Positions 7,107 to 11,346 of a DNA stretch of 11,346 nt are shown piece after piece. The DNA is taken from the NCBI GenBank assembly GCA_947176655.1, contig CAMWRK010000050.1, positions 1 through 11,346 of the forward strand, given 5' to 3'. Numbering within the stretch: the first letter of the stretch is position 1; each line of letters starts with the position of its first letter. The notes beneath the pieces are model-generated. The model had not been told where the DNA came from. It saw only the letters and a program-made list of their open reading frames with translations, and ran no database searches. The DNA is from an uncultured Prevotellaceae bacterium (GTDB lineage: Bacteria; Bacteroidota; Bacteroidia; Bacteroidales; Bacteroidaceae). The translations under genes and the position numbers were made by a program.

Positions 7107-7134
7107 GGAGGTACATTATTTTTCCATATCTTTG
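7105..7134 (+). promoter_or_regulatory. Candidate Bacteroidetes primary-sigma promoter for the regulator/kinase operon
   Basis: TTG (7105-7107), a 19-bp spacer and TATCTTTG (7127-7134, exact TAnnTTTG) face the response-regulator gene. The predicted start near 7140 leaves a leader of roughly 45 nt before the ATG at 7184. The regulator pair would thus be made constitutively, or under the palindrome-binding factor, rather than from sigma54. Confidence 0.6.
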
Positions 7135-7183
7135 AAATTCTTTCCTACGAAGTGTCAAATGACTGATATGAATTTCACAATAT

Positions 7184-8560
7184 ATGGAATGTAAAGGTAA
7201 GGTACTGATAGTGGACGACAACGAAGATATTCTTCTCTCCCTGAACATGCTGCTTCGTCCGTGGGTGGATGCTATACGTGTGATAAGTAATCCGGAGCGC
7301 ATCATCGAGTTTATGGATAGTTTCAGCCCGGATGTCATACTGCTGGACATGAATTTCCGCAGGGATGTTGTAAGCGGAGAGGAAGGCTATGAATGGCTGT
7401 CCCGTATTCTGGAGCATGACCCTATGAGTGTGGTCATATTCATGACGGCATACGTTGACATAGAGAAGACGGTAAGAGCCATAAAGGCCGGTGCCGTGGA
7501 CTTTATTCCCAAGCCGTGGGACAACAGGAAGATGCTGGAGACAGTACATTCCGCTGTTGACCTCCGCCGTAGCAGAATGGCGCACATGCCGGTGGATGGC
7601 GGCGGTGTGGAAGAGCCGCTTTCGCCTGCGTCCGATGCTGGAGGAGATGTCGGTGAGGGGAATATCTTTATCGGTGAATCACCAGTCATATTGGATTTGA
7701 AGGAACGTATGGCGCGTGTAGCTGTTACCGATGCCAATGTGCTTGTGACCGGCGAGAACGGAGTAGGCAAGGATGTCGTGGCTCACGAACTGCATCGTTT
7801 GTCGGCGAGGTCGTCCAAGCCGATAGTCTCCATAGATGTCGGGTGCATACCGGAACAGTTGTTCGAAAGCGAGCTTTTCGGACACGAGAAGGGTGCCTTC
7901 ACCGGTGCCGTGGCTGCCAGGGCAGGTCGCATTGAACAGGCTGACGGTGGTACCTTGTTCCTGGACGAGATTGGCAATCTGTCTGCTGCCATGCAGCAGA
8001 AGCTGCTTAGTGTCATAGAAAGACGCGAGATATCGCATATTGGTTCCAACAAGGTGAACAGGATTGACGTGCGCATTATTGCTGCCACCAATGCCGACCT
8101 GCATGCCAGGGTAGGCGAGGGCACATTCCGTGAAGACTTGTTCTACCGTTTGAATACTGTAGAGCTGCACCTTCCACCGTTGCGCGAACGTGGGAACGAC
8201 ATATTGCTTCTGGCCAGGCATTTCCTGCGTGTCTATTCCCGAAAGTATAACCGTCGGATTGATGCTTTCACTCCGGAGGATGAGGCTGCACTTATGTCAT
8301 ACACCTGGCCTGGCAATGTCCGCGAATTGCAGCATTGTGTGGAAAGGTGGCTTATAGATTCGGCAACCCCGCTTGTTCCTGTAATAAGGAAGAACCAGTA
8401 CGGCATTTCGGCGCATGAATCACTCAATCTGGATGAACTGGAGCGCATGACTATACGCCGTGCCCTTGAGCAGAGTGACGGCAATATGTCCGTTGCGGCA
8501 GAGTTGTTGGGCATTACACGCTATGCGCTTTACAGGAAAATAGACAAGCACGGCATTTGA
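7184..8560 (+). CDS. NtrC-family sigma54-dependent response regulator
   Basis: This 458-residue protein has three domains. The receiver (about 5-125) has the acidic pair Asp11/Asp12, phospho-acceptor Asp55, switch Thr88 and Lys110. The AAA+ sigma54-interaction domain (about 160-390) has Walker A GENGVGKD (190-197, a variant of the usual GESGTGKE), GAFTGA (237-242), Walker B GGTLFLDEIG (255-264), the FREDLFYRLN segment (315-324) and sensor II WPGNVRE (375-381). A Fis-type helix-turn-helix occupies about 418-455. The GAFTGA loop is intact, so the protein should remodel sigma54 holoenzyme at -24/-12 promoters when phosphorylated by the kinase encoded next. The divergent efflux operon has such a promoter and paired dyads, so it is the obvious target. 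The ATG at 7184 puts the first beta-strand (KVLIVDD) at residue 6, as usual. The stop codon overlaps the kinase start. Confidence 0.96.
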   Translation: MECKGKVLIVDDNEDILLSLNMLLRPWVDAIRVISNPERIIEFMDSFSPDVILLDMNFRRDVVSGEEGYEWLSRILEHDPMSVVIFMTAYVDIEKTVRAIKAGAVDFIPKPWDNRKMLETVHSAVDLRRSRMAHMPVDGGGVEEPLSPASDAGGDVGEGNIFIGESPVILDLKERMARVAVTDANVLVTGENGVGKDVVAHELHRLSARSSKPIVSIDVGCIPEQLFESELFGHEKGAFTGAVAARAGRIEQADGGTLFLDEIGNLSAAMQQKLLSVIERREISHIGSNKVNRIDVRIIAATNADLHARVGEGTFREDLFYRLNTVELHLPPLRERGNDILLLARHFLRVYSRKYNRRIDAFTPEDEAALMSYTWPGNVRELQHCVERWLIDSATPLVPVIRKNQYGISAHESLNLDELERMTIRRALEQSDGNMSVAAELLGITRYALYRKIDKHGI

Positions 8561-9735
8561 TGGGACTTTGGCAGAATATTTTTTACAATCGGAGCATGCG
8601 TCGCCTGAGGCAGATGCTGGAGTTTGTGCGCATGCGCGATTTCACGTTGCAGTATTCTTCTGAACGTCTTTTTGGAGAGGAGCGGCGCGTGACCGAGGAG
8701 ATAAACGCCATTATGCGGGAGTTCCGCGAGATGGAGCACAGGCACGAAAGCGAATCGCAGCTGTACGAAGCCCTGCTGTCAGAGGTAGATGCCGTCATGA
8801 TAGTCACCGACGATGCAGGAAACGTGCACTGGATGAATCGTGCGGCCATAGAGGGACTGTGCGGTTTCCGCTTCGATAATCTGGATTGTCTGTCGGCATT
8901 GCATCCCTCCCTGCCGTCGCAGTTCCGGAAACTGCGGAAAGGTGGAAGCCAGTTGCTGGCCTTCACTATGCCTGACGGTGAGGAACGGCAGTATGCCGCC
9001 TCGTTGACCAGTCTGTTTATATATGGAATGGAACGCCGGCTCTACAATCTGCAAAGCGTGGCGGCTATAATGAAACAAGGTGAGATAATGGCGCAGCAGA
9101 AACTTATCCGTGTGCTTACGCACGAGATTATGAACTCTCTCACTCCCATAGTCTCGCTGTCCGATACCCTGTCCAATGGCTGTATGTTTACGGAGGAGGA
9201 AAAGTCCCATGCACTTTCCGTCATCAGTCGCAGAGCCAATGGCTTGATGCAGTTTGTGCAGCAATACAGACGCTTGTCGGGAATTGCTGCACCGGTGCTT
9301 CAGAGGGTAAGGATAGTGGACTTCATTTCCGGCTTGCAGGTTCTTGTCGCTTCATTTCCGGCAGACAACTGCGATATGCGCTTCGATGTTCGTTGTCCGG
9401 ACAGAACGGTGAACATAGACCGTGCACAAATGGAGCAGGTTCTCATCAATCTGCTGAAGAATGCCGTAGAAACTGAGGCCTCGGATGTGTGCATGACTGT
9501 GTCTGCCTCGGACGATGGGCATTGGCTCGTGCTGTCGGTGGAGGACAATGGGGGCGGTTTTCCGCCAGAAGTTTCAGACAATCTGTTTACACCTTTCTTT
9601 ACCACCAAGCCCGGAGGCCAGGGCATAGGGCTTGCCGTGTGCCGTCAGATTGTTGGCAATCATGGCGGAATGATAGGTGCCGAGTGTGTTGGAGGCGGCA
9701 CCGGAGCACGCTTTACTGTCCGTCTGCCTCTGTGA
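8560..9735 (+). CDS. Cytosolic PAS-type sensor histidine kinase, partner of the NtrC-type regulator
   Basis: I place the start at ATG 8560, which shares one base with the regulator's TGA (TGATG). An in-frame TTG at 8557 is possible but less likely. The resulting 391-residue protein has no hydrophobic segment long enough to span a membrane and no signal peptide, so it should be cytosolic. A basic and acidic helical N-terminus (1-65) leads into a PAS-like sensor fold (about 67-165, with MIVTDDAGNVHWMNRAA). The dimerisation helix carries the phospho-acceptor His188 in LTHEIMNSLTPI, the NtrY-like H-box. The ATPase domain has the N-box INLLKNAVE (296-304), G1 VEDNGGGF (327-334), the F-box around TPFFTTK and G2 GGQGIGLAV (352-360). 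It should phosphorylate Asp55 of the coupled regulator. The ligand of the PAS fold is unknown. The last 23 bp overlap the convergent phosphoesterase gene. Confidence 0.93.
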   Translation: MGLWQNIFYNRSMRRLRQMLEFVRMRDFTLQYSSERLFGEERRVTEEINAIMREFREMEHRHESESQLYEALLSEVDAVMIVTDDAGNVHWMNRAAIEGLCGFRFDNLDCLSALHPSLPSQFRKLRKGGSQLLAFTMPDGEERQYAASLTSLFIYGMERRLYNLQSVAAIMKQGEIMAQQKLIRVLTHEIMNSLTPIVSLSDTLSNGCMFTEEEKSHALSVISRRANGLMQFVQQYRRLSGIAAPVLQRVRIVDFISGLQVLVASFPADNCDMRFDVRCPDRTVNIDRAQMEQVLINLLKNAVETEASDVCMTVSASDDGHWLVLSVEDNGGGFPPEVSDNLFTPFFTTKPGGQGIGLAVCRQIVGNHGGMIGAECVGGGTGARFTVRLPL

Positions 9736-10828
9736 GCGTCAGGACTGTTATTTCAGGCCATGCCCCTAAACGGAAAGGGACATTGCTTCCGGTTCCGGTA
9801 TTGACATACAGGTGCTGTCGTCCGTGTGTATATATGCCGCCCCATTCCCTGTACAACAGTCTTGATGGAGAGATGTTGCCTATGCGCAGTTGCATGGCAT
9901 GGGTGTGACCGGAAAGAGTAAGGTCTATGTCGGTATGTCCGGCCACGGCACTACGCCAGTGCGAGGGGTCGTGACTCAGCAGGATTTTGAATGTTTCCTG
10001 CCGCAGGCCGCACATAGCCTTCACAAGGTCAGCACGGGCTGGGAAAGGCGGACGTCCGTCGTTCTCCACCCCTATGACGGCTATTGAGTCTGTGCCTCTG
10101 TGAAGGACGATGTTTTCATTCAGCAGCATTTTCCAGCCCATAGCCCGTTGCATGGCAATGATTTTCTGTTGCTGTTCTGCTGCTTCGGTGACGTTTCTCT
10201 TCCTGCCGTAAGTGCAGTAGTCGTGATTGCCAAGTATGGATACAATGCCGTCTGCGGCTTGCATACGCGACAGTATGCCTGTGAACGGGGTCAGCTCTTC
10301 GGGGGACATGTTGACAATGTCGCCGGTAAAGACAATAAGGTCTGGCTGTGCGTCATTGACCAGTTCCACAATCTTTTCCATCACATGCGGCGCTGCACGG
10401 TATGTGCCGATATGGAGGTCGGAGATATGTACTATGCGGTAGCCGCGGAACGCCGGAGGCACACGCAGACTGCTTACCGCTATCTCGCGTACAGTAGGAC
10501 GTTTCCATCCAAAGCATATTCCATAGAGCATTGCGGCAAAAAGCATCGCACGTGCCGCGATTCCGATGCGAGGCACTCTCAGCATGGCGAACAGAGCGTG
10601 TATCCATCCGGGCATCCATCCCAGCAGCATGAGCCATGTCCAGATGGTGATGACAGTTTCGTCTGATGCACCGCAGAGGGACAGTACCGTCAGCAATGCT
10701 GTTGCCGTCATAGTCAGCCAGTGTAGATATTTCCATGGTGATGGCCATCGGACTATATTTCTGTGCCATAGGTATATGTCCGAAGCGAGGGACAGGAGAG
10801 CCATGGAAAGCAGTATTACTGTTATCAT
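9713..10828 (-). CDS. Membrane-anchored metallophosphoesterase (YaeI-like, calcineurin-type)
   Basis: This is a 371-residue protein. The N-terminal part is hydrophobic, with probable membrane segments near 1-20, 36-54, 57-82 and 92-107. The catalytic domain follows from about residue 129 with the complete two-metal signature: SDLHIG (Asp137, His139), FTGD (Asp170), GNHD (Asn201, His202), His286 in LSHDP, and GHTH (His308, His310). This architecture matches YaeI-like and related Bacteroidetes phosphoesterases; YaeI-type enzymes act on phosphodiester bonds of lipid-linked substrates such as UDP-diacylglucosamine, but the substrate here cannot be assigned. The start ATG lies 23 bp after the stop of the YolD-like gene, so it appears to be the third gene of a Y-polymerase operon. 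Its 3' end overlaps the convergent kinase gene. Confidence 0.92.
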   Translation of the reverse strand: MITVILLSMALLSLASDIYLWHRNIVRWPSPWKYLHWLTMTATALLTVLSLCGASDETVITIWTWLMLLGWMPGWIHALFAMLRVPRIGIAARAMLFAAMLYGICFGWKRPTVREIAVSSLRVPPAFRGYRIVHISDLHIGTYRAAPHVMEKIVELVNDAQPDLIVFTGDIVNMSPEELTPFTGILSRMQAADGIVSILGNHDYCTYGRKRNVTEAAEQQQKIIAMQRAMGWKMLLNENIVLHRGTDSIAVIGVENDGRPPFPARADLVKAMCGLRQETFKILLSHDPSHWRSAVAGHTDIDLTLSGHTHAMQLRIGNISPSRLLYREWGGIYTHGRQHLYVNTGTGSNVPFRLGAWPEITVLTLTEADGQ

Positions 10829-10851
10829 GTTGTAGTTATGTGTGTCTGTCG

Positions 10852-11031
10852 TTACTCTTCTTCTGAGTGGCTGCTGTCTTCTTCTTCTTCTTCTTCTTCG
10901 TTTCCGGCGGCTTCACTTTCTTTCAGTGCGGCAAAGGCAGCGAATTGTGCGGCGCGTGCCTCCATACTTATGCGTGTTCTGCCATGCGGTTCCCAGTGCG
11001 GCAGGTCAATGATGTCTTCGTAGTCGCTCAT
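10852..11031 (-). CDS. YolD-like small protein coupled to a Y-family DNA polymerase gene
   Basis: This gene has 59 codons. The ATG at 11031 overlaps the TGA of the polymerase gene (ATGA), a sign of translational coupling. Residues 3-35 read DYEDIIDLPHWEP...RISMEARAAQFAAFAAL. This corresponds to the conserved block (YDDIIxLPH...RMSMxxRAAQFAPFAAL) of small proteins that I recall being encoded next to DinB/UmuC-type polymerases in Bacteroidetes and Firmicutes, related to YolD. The usual continuation after FAAL (TGYDxAIxETAR) is absent. Instead the protein ends in an acidic tail with seven consecutive Glu and further Glu/Ser. It may therefore be a shortened family member. YolD-type proteins have been proposed as UmuD-like partners of translesion polymerases; that role is inferred here from context and motif only. 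Confidence 0.8.
   Translation of the reverse strand: MSDYEDIIDLPHWEPHGRTRISMEARAAQFAAFAALKESEAAGNEEEEEEEDSSHSEEE
10879..10899 (-). repeat. (GAA)7 trinucleotide repeat
   Basis: Seven perfect GAA units on the minus strand (TTC on the plus strand) encode seven Glu residues near the end of the YolD-like gene. Slippage by whole units would change only tail length, not reading frame. Confidence 0.95.
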
Positions 11032-11346
11032 TTGCTGTGTCCTCCTATCTGTGCGTTTCTTTCCCTTCCTGTAGCTCCCTTGTCAAAATTCACACCTTTC
11101 AGCAACGCATTTTTGCCGTAGCGTTGTCGTATGGCAAGTGATGCTTTCATCAGGCGCATCTCCTTTTCCTCATCGCCATTCTCATCTGTTGTTCCGATTT
11201 CCGATTCCTTGGCATAGTCTGCGAAAAGGTCAAGCTGCACAGCCTTTTCAGAGCTATGATGTCCGCAGTATGGGTCGTGGACTACGATGGCTGCAGTCAG
11301 GTTGATACGGAGGATCTGCAGGTCTGCGTTGACAATGCGTCGGAAC
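11028..11346 (-). CDS. dinB: Y-family DNA polymerase (DinB/Pol IV-like), C-terminal end only
   Basis: The minus-strand frame is open from the window edge to TGA at 11028, so only about the last 105 residues are present. A PCNA/clamp-like QLDLF motif is followed by a variable acidic linker. The terminal block is MRLMKASLAIRQRYG, then KNALLKGVNFDKGAT, RERNAQIGGH and SK. This pattern (helix, RYGKNAxLKGxN, GAT, RNxQIGGH) is the extreme C-terminus of Bacteroidetes Y-family polymerases. QLDLF would be the beta-clamp contact and the helix follows it. The catalytic palm and fingers lie outside the window, so activity cannot be judged. It would perform translesion synthesis in the nucleoid. It is the first visible gene of a three-gene minus-strand group with the YolD-like and phosphoesterase genes. 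Confidence 0.75.
   Translation of the reverse strand, partial: FRRIVNADLQILRINLTAAIVVHDPYCGHHSSEKAVQLDLFADYAKESEIGTTDENGDEEKEMRLMKASLAIRQRYGKNALLKGVNFDKGATGRERNAQIGGHSK

Larger units (their letters stand above)
6850..7183. other. Divergent regulatory region between efflux operon and regulator genes
   Basis: This 334-bp stretch has no open frame of note. It holds, from left to right: the leader of the efflux operon (6850-6914); a sigma54-like -24/-12 element facing left (6925-6940); a 16-bp-arm inverted repeat forming two dyads (6989-7039); a perfect 14-bp palindrome (7093-7106); and a Bacteroidetes-type promoter facing right (7105-7134). The order matches an NtrC-type arrangement, in which the enhancer sits between the gene for the activator and its target operon. 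Confidence 0.75.

Noticed and set aside
8557..8559. TTG as the start of the kinase gene.
   Set aside because: An ATG follows immediately at 8560 and forms the usual TGATG coupling with the regulator's stop codon.
10879..10899. The GAA repeat considered as a phase-variation switch.
   Set aside because: The unit is three bases, so slippage cannot shift the frame, and it is not near a promoter. Only tail-length variation is possible.
1..11346. A search for mobile elements, integrase genes, direct-repeat target duplications, CRISPR arrays and tRNA genes.
   Set aside because: Nothing supporting any of these was found. The genes form ordinary, uninterrupted operons.

Overview
The window looks like a chromosomal segment of a member of the Bacteroidales (Bacteroides/Prevotella-like). 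Two kinds of evidence point there. Candidate promoters fit the Bacteroidetes primary-sigma pattern (TTG, about 19-20 bp, TAnnTTTG), and start codons are preceded by A/T-rich leaders rather than strong Shine-Dalgarno sequences. The protein families also fit: a PadR/PspC-domain pair, a TolC/HlyD/FtsX-type/LolD-type efflux operon, and a NtrC-type response regulator followed by a soluble kinase. The genus cannot be fixed from the sequence alone. No rRNA, tRNA, CRISPR array, insertion sequence or phage gene was seen.

Layout. (1) Positions 1-594, minus strand: a PadR-family repressor followed by the first 60 codons of a PspC-domain membrane protein, with a candidate promoter and operator upstream. 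(2) Positions 595-724: a non-coding stretch with two interleaved inverted repeats, just downstream of the efflux operon. (3) Positions 725-6849, minus strand: a four-gene tripartite efflux operon in the order outer-membrane factor, membrane fusion protein, double-FtsX permease, ATPase. (4) Positions 6850-7183: a 334-bp divergent regulatory region. (5) Positions 7184-9735, plus strand: a sigma54-dependent response regulator and a histidine kinase with no membrane segment, translationally coupled. (6) Positions 9713-11346, minus strand: a Y-family DNA polymerase (3' end only), a 59-codon YolD-like small gene overlapping it by ATGA, and a membrane-anchored metallophosphoesterase. The last gene converges on and overlaps the kinase gene by 23 bp.

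How the parts fit together. The response regulator has an intact GAFTGA motif, so it should activate a sigma54 promoter. The divergent region holds what such a regulator needs. A -24/-12-like element (TGGCATG-N4-TTGTA) points into the efflux operon. About 90 and 111 bp upstream of the predicted transcript start lie two near-identical dyads whose centres are exactly 21 bp apart, as expected for an NtrC-type enhancer. The regulator pair itself appears to be driven by an ordinary Bacteroidetes promoter whose -33 element overlaps a perfect 14-bp palindrome. The simplest reading is a cytosolic two-component switch that turns on a dedicated efflux pump through sigma54. The substrate of the pump and the signal are not visible in the sequence.
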